From positions 1 to 33,127 of the forward strand of contig JAJDDP010000226.1 in assembly GCA_029260235.1 (NCBI GenBank): a stretch of 33,127 bases of DNA, given 5' to 3'. A model generated the notes under the pieces. That model had not been told where the DNA came from, searched no databases, and saw only the letters and a program-made list of their open reading frames with translations. The stretch comes from Phycisphaerae bacterium. Lineage in GTDB: Bacteria; Planctomycetota; Phycisphaerae; UBA1845. The translations under genes were made by a program, and so were the position numbers. Shown piece by piece: positions 16,434 through 23,872 of this stretch (within the stretch, counting starts at the first letter, position 1; each line of letters begins with the position of its first letter).

Positions 16434-17969
16434 ATGAGAAAAACGTTCGTCCTCTTGCCGCTGGCCCTCATTTTGTCATTTGCAGGACTGTCTACGAGTT
16501 GGATGCTCCTGGTCAAACACGTTGCCAAGAAAACAGGGATGGCATGGTTCGACAGCCAGTGCGGCGCCACTGAGGACAGCGAAGACAATTGCAACGATGT
16601 CCTCGCCAGCGAGTACGGCACTTTCCCGCCAATTCCACCCGACGTCGATATCGAAAAACGTGGCGACCCCAGAATAGTCTGGGGCCGGTTCTCGCTTGTC
16701 CCCAGGCCCGTCGCCCTGTTTGGCCTCATGTACTTCCTCGCCCTGACTGGCTGGTATGTTGCTATAGGACGACCTCGCTACCGCCAGCGTTATTGGCACC
16801 TCTTGCCCATCGCCCTGAACCTGATCGGCGTCGCCGGCTCTGCCAACTTCATCTACATCATGGCTACCAAGCTGGATGTATGGTGCCCCTGGTGCGTGGT
16901 CAGCCACACCATCAACTTCTTCTTGCTATTCGTAACGGTCATGCTCTGGCCCACCAAGCCGCCTGTAGCGGTCGCAGAGGTTGTAGAACCGCAGCCAGAC
17001 CCGGTTGACCCGACTAGCGAGCAAGACGGGTCGTCAGCTCCAACCGGGCCAGCCGAAGCAGCCATAGTCGAACCTACTTCGACCATTCCGGTTGGCCATC
17101 CCGTTCAACGCCTGCCCCACCCAACGCTTCGGCTCGTCATGGTTACCTTCATGGGTATCATCGCAGCTACGTCTGCCTACTCGTTCTTCTACGACTATTT
17201 GATGGCCCAGAACCGCGTGGCTGCGCTGGATAGATCCTTGGAGGCTGTTCGTAATCATGCCAGCACCCTCTACGCGATGTACGTACAGAACCCCAAGAAC
17301 GAGATCCCCAATCGCGAGGGCGATCCGGTCAGGGGAGGCGGTTCGATCGATCTGCGGGTCGTGCTATTCAGTGATTTCCAGTGCCCGCACTGTCGCTCGT
17401 TCGCCCATCAGATGGAAGAACAAATCGAGCCGCTCTTCGACGGGCACCTAAAGCTCATCTTCAAGCACTTCCCAGCCAGCAAAGCCTGCGAGCCGCGGCT
17501 CAGGGATGCCCACCCCTACGCCTGCGCCGCAGCCAAGGCATCAGAGGCTGCACGTACGCTGGGCGGCAACGAATCCTTCTGGAAAGCCCACGATCTCTTG
17601 TTCGCGTCAGGGCATAAGCTCAAGAACTTCGACTACAAGATCCTGGCCGAGCAACTGGAATTAGACCCCGAGAAATTTACTGCCACCATGCAGAGTCCCG
17701 AGGTCATCGCCCGCATCCGAGAAGACATTCAGCTTGGCTTGGACATCGGTGTAAGTGCGACGCCGGCCATGTTCATCTCTGGTCGCCAAGTGCCCAGAAT
17801 TGCCAAGTCTTCTCCGGTGTTTTGGAAAGAGGCCAAGAAGCGATTCGACAGGATTGTGGCTGCGCATCTAAAAGCAGAGGCAGCCAAGGAAGAGGCGAAT
17901 CAAACAGGCCCACCAGGCTCAGCCAAGCAAGAAGCCGAATCTCAACCAACCCAAGAGCAGACGCCGTAG
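16434..17969 (+). CDS. Fused vitamin K epoxide reductase (VKOR) and DsbA-like thiol oxidoreductase
   Basis: The 511-residue protein fuses a VKOR membrane domain (about residues 1-175) to a DsbA-like thioredoxin domain (about 295-470). The VKOR part has the loop cysteines Cys43 and Cys53 within CGATEDSEDNC, followed by the typical NDVLASEYG, and the quinone-site pair Cys151-P-W-Cys154. A Pro/Glu-rich linker and another membrane helix (about 233-252) lead to the thioredoxin domain, with the active site Cys317-P-H-Cys320 (FSDFQCPHCRSF) and the cis-Pro loop GVSATPAMF. VKOR replaces DsbB in many bacteria: it oxidises DsbA-like proteins and passes electrons to quinone. The fusion puts both steps in one polypeptide. 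The C-terminal tail is low complexity. It follows the membrane protein gene by 41 bases. Confidence 0.93.
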   Translation: MRKTFVLLPLALILSFAGLSTSWMLLVKHVAKKTGMAWFDSQCGATEDSEDNCNDVLASEYGTFPPIPPDVDIEKRGDPRIVWGRFSLVPRPVALFGLMYFLALTGWYVAIGRPRYRQRYWHLLPIALNLIGVAGSANFIYIMATKLDVWCPWCVVSHTINFFLLFVTVMLWPTKPPVAVAEVVEPQPDPVDPTSEQDGSSAPTGPAEAAIVEPTSTIPVGHPVQRLPHPTLRLVMVTFMGIIAATSAYSFFYDYLMAQNRVAALDRSLEAVRNHASTLYAMYVQNPKNEIPNREGDPVRGGGSIDLRVVLFSDFQCPHCRSFAHQMEEQIEPLFDGHLKLIFKHFPASKACEPRLRDAHPYACAAAKASEAARTLGGNESFWKAHDLLFASGHKLKNFDYKILAEQLELDPEKFTATMQSPEVIARIREDIQLGLDIGVSATPAMFISGRQVPRIAKSSPVFWKEAKKRFDRIVAAHLKAEAAKEEANQTGPPGSAKQEAESQPTQEQTP

Positions 17970-18039
17970 CCATTGGCTGAACAACCCCCCTGTGATCCCG
18001 TGGAGCCTGCTGAACCGAGCATCTGCCCCGAAGCTGGGC

Positions 18040-18708
18040 TTAGACCTTGCCCCTAATCTGCTCGATATGCTGGACGAGCCGATCAATCACCTGGGCGATG
18101 GTCATGCGGGTAGTGTCAATGCGGATGGACTCGCCCGGATTGAGTAGCGGCGCCCATTGCTTGGCGTCCCCGCTATCACGCATGGCTAAGTTGTCGCGAA
18201 TCTGTTCTCGCGATACCTGCTCACCGTCAGCCATTAACTCTTGGAAACGACGATCCGCCCGGCGATCCAGGGAAGCATCGACCACGAATTTCACATCAGC
18301 ATCAGGGAAGACAACGCTGCCTTGATCCCTTCCCTCTGTCACCAATGATCCCAATGCCTGGCCGATCTTCCGTTGCTTACCGACCAGCAAGTCGCGGACT
18401 ACTTGGTTGTGGGCGACGCAAGGGGTGACCTTACTCACCTCGAAGGAGCGGATGGCTTCACTAACGTCGTGGCCATCAAGACTGACCCGCGTGTAAGTTG
18501 GCCCACAGTCGAGCTCCAAATTTGCCTCTGCAGCAATTTTGGAAATAGCGTCTGGGTCCTCCAGATTGGCCTGCAATTGGATCAAGCGATAAGCCACCGC
18601 CCGGTACATCGCTCCCGTGTCCAAGTAGGGGAATTCCAAGCGGGCAGCCAATTTGCGGGCGGCAGTCGATTTTCCAGAGCCGGCAGGCCCATCAATGGTG
18701 ACGATCAT
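18040..18708 (-). CDS. cmk: Cytidylate kinase
   Basis: The enzyme phosphorylates CMP and dCMP with ATP in pyrimidine nucleotide metabolism. The ATG at 18708 gives the canonical start MIVTIDGPAGSGKSTAARKL, with the P-loop GPAGSGKST at residues 7-15; upstream in-frame codons would add an unneeded 31-residue extension. The product is 222 residues, the usual size. Other signatures are LDTGAMYRAVAYR (CMP-binding region), VTEGRDQGSVVFPDADVKFVV split over residues 98-120, and the lid with LDRRADRR. GRDQGSVVFPDA replaces the more common GRDIGTVVFPDA. No Shine-Dalgarno is evident. It is convergent with the VKOR-DsbA gene. Confidence 0.96.
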   Translation of the reverse strand: MIVTIDGPAGSGKSTAARKLAARLEFPYLDTGAMYRAVAYRLIQLQANLEDPDAISKIAAEANLELDCGPTYTRVSLDGHDVSEAIRSFEVSKVTPCVAHNQVVRDLLVGKQRKIGQALGSLVTEGRDQGSVVFPDADVKFVVDASLDRRADRRFQELMADGEQVSREQIRDNLAMRDSGDAKQWAPLLNPGESIRIDTTRMTIAQVIDRLVQHIEQIRGKV

Positions 18709-18762
18709 GGTGGGTCTGTTCACTCCGCAACGTGCCAGAGGCCTACTCACGCGATGATCCCC

Positions 18763-18790
18763 AATATAGCAACCAACCCGCAACGAGCAA
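18763..18790 (-). promoter_or_regulatory. Candidate promoter of cmk
   Basis: On the minus strand TTGCTC (18790-18785) and TATATT (18768-18763, five of six matches) are spaced by 16 bases. TGC immediately before the -10 makes it extended. The leader would be about 48 bases. Confidence 0.4.
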
Positions 18791-18964
18791 TCAACTGCCA
18801 CCTCCTGCGCAAAATCTCTCAGCTAGCTGGAATCATCTGGTAGTTGCAATCAAGGGGCAGTAAGAAATTTAGTGTGTCCGTTTAGTCTCGCCTGTGCCAA
18901 CCGGACGAACCGGGGTTTCTGGGGCGTCAACAGTATTTTATTGGGGATTCTCTATTGCAGGAAA

Positions 18965-18992
18965 TTGGCCTAGACGCTAAATGTTTTATTAC
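18965..18992 (+). promoter_or_regulatory. Candidate promoter of the dtxR-feo operon
   Basis: TTGGCC (18965-18970, four of six) and TATTAC (18987-18992, four of six) are spaced by 16 bases. The -10 lies inside the palindrome at 18982-18999, which is the layout expected for a repressed promoter. Confidence 0.35.
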
Positions 18993-18999
18993 TAAAACA
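18982..18999. promoter_or_regulatory. Candidate operator for the DtxR-type regulator
   Basis: TGTTTTA (18982-18988) and TAAAACA (18993-18999) are perfect complements around TTAC, an 18-base palindrome close to the usual size of DtxR/MntR-class operators. It lies 25 bases before the ATG of the regulator and overlaps the candidate -10. It does not match the classical DtxR box sequence (TTAGGTTAGCCTAACCTAA), so the assignment rests on symmetry and position. Confidence 0.5.
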
Positions 19000-19024
19000 A
19001 ACGTCCTGATAGCACGCAAATTGC

Positions 19025-19591
19025 ATGGTGACTAGTATCATGGCATCAGACACTTGGAAACAGTTTGAGAAGAACCCCATCTCGCACTCAGCCGCGCACC
19101 ACATTGTCGCCATTGCTGAGTTGATCGAGCGGGTTGGTTATGCACGCGTTTCGGACGTAGCCAGGAATCTAAACATCACCCGCGGCAGCGCTTCGTTGAC
19201 CCTCAAAGCGTTGAAGCAGCGCGGCCTGGTCGTCGAGGACGAGAATCGATTCCTCGGCCTCTCATCCGATGGGGAGTCGGTGGCCAACTCGGTACGCGGT
19301 AAGAAATTCCTCTTTGGCCGACTGTTCCACGATCTTCTCGGTGTTTCTGACGAGACCGCTGACGAGGATACCTGCAAAATCGAGCATTTGGTCAGCAATG
19401 AAACCTCAGAACGCCTGGCTGAGTTCTTGCGGTTTGCTATCTCGGAAGATCCGCAGGCCAAGGCATTCCTGGCCGCCTGGAAGCAGTACAAAGAACCCTG
19501 CGATCATCACCCCTCCGACTGCCCGGCCTGCTTGAGCGAATGCATGGTCAGTATCTGTGACCTGCCGAAATCCGAGGAGGATGATCGATGA
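19025..19591 (+). CDS. DtxR-family metal-dependent regulator with Cys-rich C-terminal tail
   Basis: Residues about 20-80 form a winged helix (DVARNLNITRGSASLTLKALKQRGLVVED). A dimerisation/metal domain follows, with Cys117-x2-Glu120-His121 in TCKIEHLVSNETSERL, the equivalent of Cys102, Glu105 and His106 of DtxR. The Cys points to iron sensing; MntR has Glu there. At 188 residues it is shorter than DtxR (about 226) and lacks the third SH3-like domain. It ends instead in Cys159, Cys166, Cys169, Cys173 and Cys178. It is the first gene of the feo operon and probably represses it when ferrous iron is plentiful. The stop overlaps the feoA1 start (ATGA). No Shine-Dalgarno is seen; an ATG at 19040 is an alternative start. 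Confidence 0.9.
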   Translation: MVTSIMASDTWKQFEKNPISHSAAHHIVAIAELIERVGYARVSDVARNLNITRGSASLTLKALKQRGLVVEDENRFLGLSSDGESVANSVRGKKFLFGRLFHDLLGVSDETADEDTCKIEHLVSNETSERLAEFLRFAISEDPQAKAFLAAWKQYKEPCDHHPSDCPACLSECMVSICDLPKSEEDDR

Positions 19592-19902
19592 AGTTTATTC
19601 GCGGTCTTCTTGGCAGACTATTGCAGAAACTCGGCGTTGGCTGCAGGGCGTCAAGCCGCGGCAGTGCCAGCTCGTGTCGCTTGTGTGATTGCTGCCCTGG
19701 CGAAGTGATGGACGTCGTTTGCCTCAATGTTCGCGGTGCCGAGTTGACCAGGCTGCTCAGCCAAGGCATTCTTCGAGGGACACGTTTGCGTGTCCTCGGT
19801 GCAGGACAGGCCGGCGCGATCGTCATCGGCTTACAAGGCACAAGAGTAGCCCTGTGTGGTCAAACCGCCGCCTGCGTACAGGTCCAAAAGGCTGCCGCAT
19901 GA
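19588..19902 (+). CDS. FeoA-domain protein with Cys-rich N-terminal extension
   Basis: The 104-residue product has a basic N-terminal stretch, a cysteine cluster (Cys19, then SCRLCDCCPG with Cys30, Cys33, Cys35, Cys36), and a FeoA/SH3-like domain from about residue 37 (GEVMDVVCLN ... ELTRLLSQGILRGTRLRVL). FeoA is a small cytoplasmic partner of FeoB needed for ferrous iron uptake. GAGGAGG in the end of the regulator gene gives a strong ribosome-binding site, and the start overlaps its stop as ATGA. The Cys cluster is not part of ordinary FeoA and could bind iron, zinc or an Fe-S cluster. It is one of two adjacent feoA genes. Confidence 0.85.
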   Translation: MKFIRGLLGRLLQKLGVGCRASSRGSASSCRLCDCCPGEVMDVVCLNVRGAELTRLLSQGILRGTRLRVLGAGQAGAIVIGLQGTRVALCGQTAACVQVQKAAA

Positions 19903-20156
19903 TCGAGCCACTGCAAGAAAACCTCACCTACTTGGCTGACGCCCGCGTTGGACAATTGGTGCGCATCGCTCGCATTGAAGGGGGCGGGCCCATCCGGCAA
20001 CGCCTGCTGGACATGGGCGTGATCCGAGGCACCGTCGTTCGTATCAAGCGCGTGGCTCCGCTGGGTGATCCCATCGAAATATCGGTGAAGGGGTACAACC
20101 TAGCCATCCGCAAGAGCGAGGCGCAAGCTATCCGGGTTGAGTCCGAGGATAAGTAA
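19899..20156 (+). CDS. feoA: FeoA ferrous iron transport protein
   Basis: The 85-residue product is a plain FeoA: an SH3-like beta-barrel with GQLVRIARIEGGGPIRQRLLDMG, GTVVRIKRVAPLGDPIEISV and GYNLAIRKSEAQAIRV, the last being the usual C-terminal strand pattern. It starts at the ATG that overlaps the previous stop (ATGA) and ends eight bases before feoB. FeoA proteins are thought to bind FeoB and influence its transport state. A longer frame starting further upstream would overlap feoA1 almost fully and is rejected. Confidence 0.93.
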   Translation: MIEPLQENLTYLADARVGQLVRIARIEGGGPIRQRLLDMGVIRGTVVRIKRVAPLGDPIEISVKGYNLAIRKSEAQAIRVESEDK

Positions 20157-20164
20157 CCACCGCC

Positions 20165-22348
20165 ATGCAGGATACCCAGACCCAAACAACAGCAGTCTGC
20201 CGTGTAGCCATTGCCGGCAATCCCAATGCTGGGAAAACCTCGCTCTTCAACGAGCTGACGGGCCGCAACCAGTCTGTGGGTAATTATCCTGGCGTGACGG
20301 TTGAACGAACTGAAGGGCACCTCCATATTGAAGGTCAGTCGATGCAGCTGATCGACCTGCCAGGCACCTACTCCTTAACCGCATACTCGGCTGAAGAACT
20401 CGTAGCCCGAAATTTCATCATAGATGAGCAGCCAGAAGTCGTGGTTGATGTGGTCGATGCATCCAACTTAGAACGCAACTTATATCTGACTGTGCAGTTG
20501 ATGGAGATGGAATCGCCGCTAGTCATCGCCCTTAATATGATGGATGTTGCCCAGCGTCACGGCGTCATCATCGACGCAGCCAAGATGTCAGACCTGTTGA
20601 ACATGCCCGTTGTCGAAACAGTGGCCCGCGAAGGCAAGGGTAAGGTTTCTCTGGCCCAAGCCTGCGTGCAGATGGCCGCTGGTCGCTGCCAGTCAGCGTG
20701 TGCGGTCACCTACGGTCACCACTTGGACGAACACATCGATACCCTCGCCGCCCGATTGGCCGAGGATGACGGCGTGTGCCGCATGTACCGTCCGCGTTGG
20801 GTAGCCATCAAACTAATCGAAAAAGATCCCGAGCTTGCCCAGGCCATCGCCAAGATTGCTGATGATGCAGACGGCATTGCCATGGCAACCAGGGCAGCCA
20901 TCCAGGCTATCGAGACCCACGGAGGCGACCAGGCGGAATCCATTGTCGCCGAGGGCCGATACGGCTTTGTCGCCGGAATCATCCGCCGGTGCGTTCACAC
21001 CCCATCAACCGAACGAAGGTCATTGACTGACCGCGTGGATACGGTCGTCTGCCATCGTGCGTTTGGCTTAGTTCTCTTGGGCGCCATCGTGTACAGCCTG
21101 TTTGCTGCGGTGTTTAAGATTTCCGACGACTGGGCGTGGCTGTTCGGCGACAGCCCCACAGGCTGGGTAGGAAGAATCTTCGACGGCCTAGCCGGGCTGG
21201 TCGGCGGACTGGAAGCAACCTCCCCGATGCTGCACTCCTTGTTGGCTGACGGTGTCATAGGCGGCGTGGGCGGCGTAATGGGATTCGTGCCCCTCATCTT
21301 CACCATGTTTTTCTTCGTGGCCATCTTGGAAGACACCGGCTACATCGCCCGGGTCGCCTTCGTGTTGGATCGGGCGCTGCGGGCGTTCGGCCTTCAAGGC
21401 CGAAGCATCCTAGCCATGATCGTCTCGGGCGGACTGGGCGGCGGCGGATGCGCCGTCCCTGGAGTCATGGCTACCCGCACGCTACGCGACCCACGCGACA
21501 GGCTGATCACCATGATGGTGGCTCCGTTGATGAATTGTGGAGCTAAAATTCCCGTCTACCTGATGTTGATAGCGGCGTTCTTCGCGCAGTACCAAGCCAT
21601 GGCTATGTTCTGCTTGTGGCTCTTGTCCTGGGCGATTGCCCTGATTTGCTCCTGGGTATTGCGACGATTCGTCATCAAGGGCGAGCAGACCCCGTTCGTC
21701 ATGGAGCTCCCTTCGTACCACATGCCCACGCTGCGAGGCGTGATGAGGCATGCTTGGGGCAGAACCTGGACCTACATTCGCAAAGCCGGGACCATCATCC
21801 TGGCGGTCAGCTTGGTCATGTGGGCTTTGATGTTCTTTCCCCGAATGGATGAGAGCGCACCGGCCAAGCATGCTGGCGTGTCTTCAGTGCCACATGGTGG
21901 CATCTCTCAGCCCGCCGATCATGCACAGTGTCGGACCCAACTCCAGCAAAGCTATGCCGGGAAAATGGGCACAGCCTTGTTACCGCTCACCGAGTGGGCT
22001 GGGTTCGATTGGCGAGACAACGTGGCCTTGGTCGCCGGATTTGCGGCTAAGGAAGTCATCATCGGAACACTGGGAGTCGCCTATTCGATGGGGCAGGTCG
22101 ACCCCGAAGGCTCGGAAGGCTTGTCTGAACAACTGGCAGGCGATGAAACATGGTCGCCACTCAAAGCGCTGGCCATGCTGATATTCGTGATGGTGTATGC
22201 CCCTTGCATGAGCACGCTCGCCGTCATCCGACGCGAATCGGGCTCTTGGAAATGGGCTTGCTTCTCAACAACGTACACCACTGTATTGGCCTTGGTTCTT
22301 GCGATTGGCGTTTACCAGGTCGGCCAAGCCTTCGGACTCGGCACATAA
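20165..22348 (+). CDS. feoB: Ferrous iron transporter FeoB
   Basis: The 727-residue protein carries an N-terminal G domain: G1 GNPNAGKT (residues 18-25), G2 GVTVE (43-47), G3 DLPG (64-67) and G4 NMMD (124-127). A helical insertion domain follows to about residue 270. The membrane part contains two gate regions, typified by GGLGGGGCAVPGVMATRTL and by GAKIPVYLMLIAAFF, with the Cys in the first and the second GxxPV in the expected places. A soluble loop of about 50 residues (from FPRMDESAPAKHAG to LPLTEWAGFDW) separates later helices, and the C-terminal block is VYAPCMSTLAVIRRESGSWKWA. It imports Fe(II) into the cytoplasm. It lies 8 bases after feoA and 19 bases before a small membrane protein gene. 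Confidence 0.97.
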   Translation: MQDTQTQTTAVCRVAIAGNPNAGKTSLFNELTGRNQSVGNYPGVTVERTEGHLHIEGQSMQLIDLPGTYSLTAYSAEELVARNFIIDEQPEVVVDVVDASNLERNLYLTVQLMEMESPLVIALNMMDVAQRHGVIIDAAKMSDLLNMPVVETVAREGKGKVSLAQACVQMAAGRCQSACAVTYGHHLDEHIDTLAARLAEDDGVCRMYRPRWVAIKLIEKDPELAQAIAKIADDADGIAMATRAAIQAIETHGGDQAESIVAEGRYGFVAGIIRRCVHTPSTERRSLTDRVDTVVCHRAFGLVLLGAIVYSLFAAVFKISDDWAWLFGDSPTGWVGRIFDGLAGLVGGLEATSPMLHSLLADGVIGGVGGVMGFVPLIFTMFFFVAILEDTGYIARVAFVLDRALRAFGLQGRSILAMIVSGGLGGGGCAVPGVMATRTLRDPRDRLITMMVAPLMNCGAKIPVYLMLIAAFFAQYQAMAMFCLWLLSWAIALICSWVLRRFVIKGEQTPFVMELPSYHMPTLRGVMRHAWGRTWTYIRKAGTIILAVSLVMWALMFFPRMDESAPAKHAGVSSVPHGGISQPADHAQCRTQLQQSYAGKMGTALLPLTEWAGFDWRDNVALVAGFAAKEVIIGTLGVAYSMGQVDPEGSEGLSEQLAGDETWSPLKALAMLIFVMVYAPCMSTLAVIRRESGSWKWACFSTTYTTVLALVLAIGVYQVGQAFGLGT

Positions 22349-22367
22349 AGCCAAGAGGTTCCAGACT

Positions 22368-22610
22368 ATGTGGTGGGATTGGCTCATTGTTGGCGTGCTC
22401 ATTACAGCCGCGACTATTTACTTGTCGCGACAGGCAGTGGCAGCAGTGCGCAGACTACGAGGCGGCGGCGCGTGCTCCTCGGGCGGATGCGGAACAGCCG
22501 AACCAAGCCCAGGTAAAGCAAAGGTTCGTGAACTCGTGTCGCTGAATCTGCCGGCCGGAATGTCAAACGAAGATGAACCAGGCCGCGCCGTCAGAAACGC
22601 TGGCCAGTAG
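22368..22610 (+). CDS. Small single-pass membrane protein following feoB (FeoB-associated Cys-containing type)
   Basis: AAGAGG upstream of the ATG at 22368 marks the start; longer in-frame options extend into feoB. The 80-residue product begins MWWDWLIVGVLITAATIYL, a membrane helix (about residues 3-22), followed by a basic stretch and a Gly/Cys segment GGGACSSGGCG (Cys36 and Cys41), then a polar tail. FeoB-associated Cys-rich membrane proteins are short, begin with a similar helix and carry clustered cysteines; this one has two. It probably works with FeoB as an accessory subunit, playing a part comparable to FeoC. That role is inferred from position and general form. Confidence 0.75.
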   Translation: MWWDWLIVGVLITAATIYLSRQAVAAVRRLRGGGACSSGGCGTAEPSPGKAKVRELVSLNLPAGMSNEDEPGRAVRNAGQ

Positions 22611-22747
22611 CAGAACAAGAAAAGATGGATGACCCGTCTTCCCGTAAAAGTCGGCGGATCACCCACCAAGAGTGCGACCCACAGGGAGTCGCTAACCTCA
22701 TTCGTAGTGGTTGGCTTGGCGTGAGTCAATCACCAGGAGAACCCCTC

Positions 22748-23692
22748 ATGCAAAATCACCGTCCTAACCGCAGCAAGCGGGCTTTTACGCTGATCGAACT
22801 TCTGGTCGTCGTCTCTATTATCGCCCTGTTGATTTCGATCCTGTTGCCGTCGCTCAAGTCCGCCCGGGACCAAGCCAAGGCTGCCGTCTGCCTCTCCAAC
22901 CTGAAGAGGCTCGCCACCGGGACAGCCATCTATACCAATGAAAACGAGGACGCCTTCCCACCCGTCCGGCTCGATCACGCCGAGGTTGGCGATACCTCCC
23001 TGGACTATATTACTCGATCAGGCCGAGCAAGACCGCGATGGCAGTGGTTCGTCGCCGAAGACGCTGCCCCGGTGATCAGCCCCGAGCCGTTCCAGCCCCC
23101 CTTCGGTGACAATGACATGGGCGCCAGCGGCGAAAGCGGACGAGAGATGACCAACAATTTTTTCATCTGCCCGTCACTTCGCGATGAATTTGCCTTCGAC
23201 GTGCGGAACGGCGCCTACGGCTATAATTACCAATACCTGGGCAACTCGCGCACGAATACCGACCCGTCTGCCTATGACAACTTCTCGGTCAAGGTGCATA
23301 GAATCCGAGCAGCCTCCCAGACGGTCCTGTTCGCCGACAGCAGAGGCGCAGGCCGAAAACACGGCAAGCATTCCTACACCCTTGATCCACCGCGACTGGC
23401 CACCGAGGTCAATGCCACCCGGTTTGGACCCGGCAGCGGTGATGTTGCTACGGGCCTCGACGCCTCGGTCTACGGGTTCTCCCCTGTGGAAATGAGGCAC
23501 TCGAAACGCGGATCGGTCGTCTTCGTCGATGCCCACGCAGAATCGCTATCCCTTTCCAAGCTGGGCTACCAACTCAACGAAGATCGGGTCCCTCTGCCAA
23601 TCATAGCCTCGCAAGGCTCAGGAATGACTGCCAGCAATCGGCTCTGGAATGGCAAAGGCGCCGACAAGATCGCCCAAGTCACCGCTCGCTGA
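22748..23692 (+). CDS. Prepilin-type N-terminal cleavage/methylation protein (planctomycete pseudopilin family)
   Basis: The ATG at 22748 follows CAGGAGAA, so it is preferred over upstream codons. The 314-residue product has the type IV prepilin signal RSKRAFTLIELLVVVSII; cleavage would fall between Ala12 and Phe13, with Glu at mature position 5. Ala replaces the usual Gly before the cleavage site. A long hydrophobic helix (ALLISILLPSLKSARDQAK) follows. The soluble region includes the VVFVDAHAESLS segment near the C-terminus, similar to the H-x9-D-G type ending of this large planctomycete family. Such proteins are exported and may build type II secretion-like pseudopili or serve on the cell surface; members are numerous per genome. 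It is followed at once by a hairpin at 23698. Confidence 0.9.
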   Translation: MQNHRPNRSKRAFTLIELLVVVSIIALLISILLPSLKSARDQAKAAVCLSNLKRLATGTAIYTNENEDAFPPVRLDHAEVGDTSLDYITRSGRARPRWQWFVAEDAAPVISPEPFQPPFGDNDMGASGESGREMTNNFFICPSLRDEFAFDVRNGAYGYNYQYLGNSRTNTDPSAYDNFSVKVHRIRAASQTVLFADSRGAGRKHGKHSYTLDPPRLATEVNATRFGPGSGDVATGLDASVYGFSPVEMRHSKRGSVVFVDAHAESLSLSKLGYQLNEDRVPLPIIASQGSGMTASNRLWNGKGADKIAQVTAR

Positions 23693-23697
23693 GAACC

Positions 23698-23726
23698 GTT
23701 AAGCCACCCAGGCTGCCTAGCTTAAC
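23698..23726 (+). terminator. Hairpin after the pseudopilin gene
   Basis: GTTAAGC (23698-23704) and GCTTAAC (23720-23726) are perfect complements around a 15-base loop, starting six bases after the stop codon. No T-run follows, so it may be a weak or Rho-aided terminator. Confidence 0.4.
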
Positions 23727-23872
23727 AATCGACTTCGTTCAATCGGTACGTTGGAGCGAAATCCGGCGTCAGGCCGATGATGGGCAATGGCTGACAAGTT
23801 CCGGCGCGGAGGTTTGCCAGCCGAGAAACAGGCGATACGCCGCTGGTTTGGCCATCTTCGAGGTGAACGCTC

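Larger units (their letters stand above)
18709..19024. other. Divergent intergenic region between cmk and the feo operon
   Basis: This 316-base stretch holds no gene I can support. Its left part carries the candidate cmk promoter on the minus strand. Its right part (from about 18930) is AT-rich and carries the candidate feo promoter with an overlapping palindrome at 18982-18999. I see nothing in 18800-18930. Confidence 0.6.

Noticed and set aside
18842..18930. Possible small RNA or riboswitch upstream of the feo operon
   Set aside because: No extended stem-loop structure or known aptamer core could be found by eye; the palindrome nearby is better explained as an operator.
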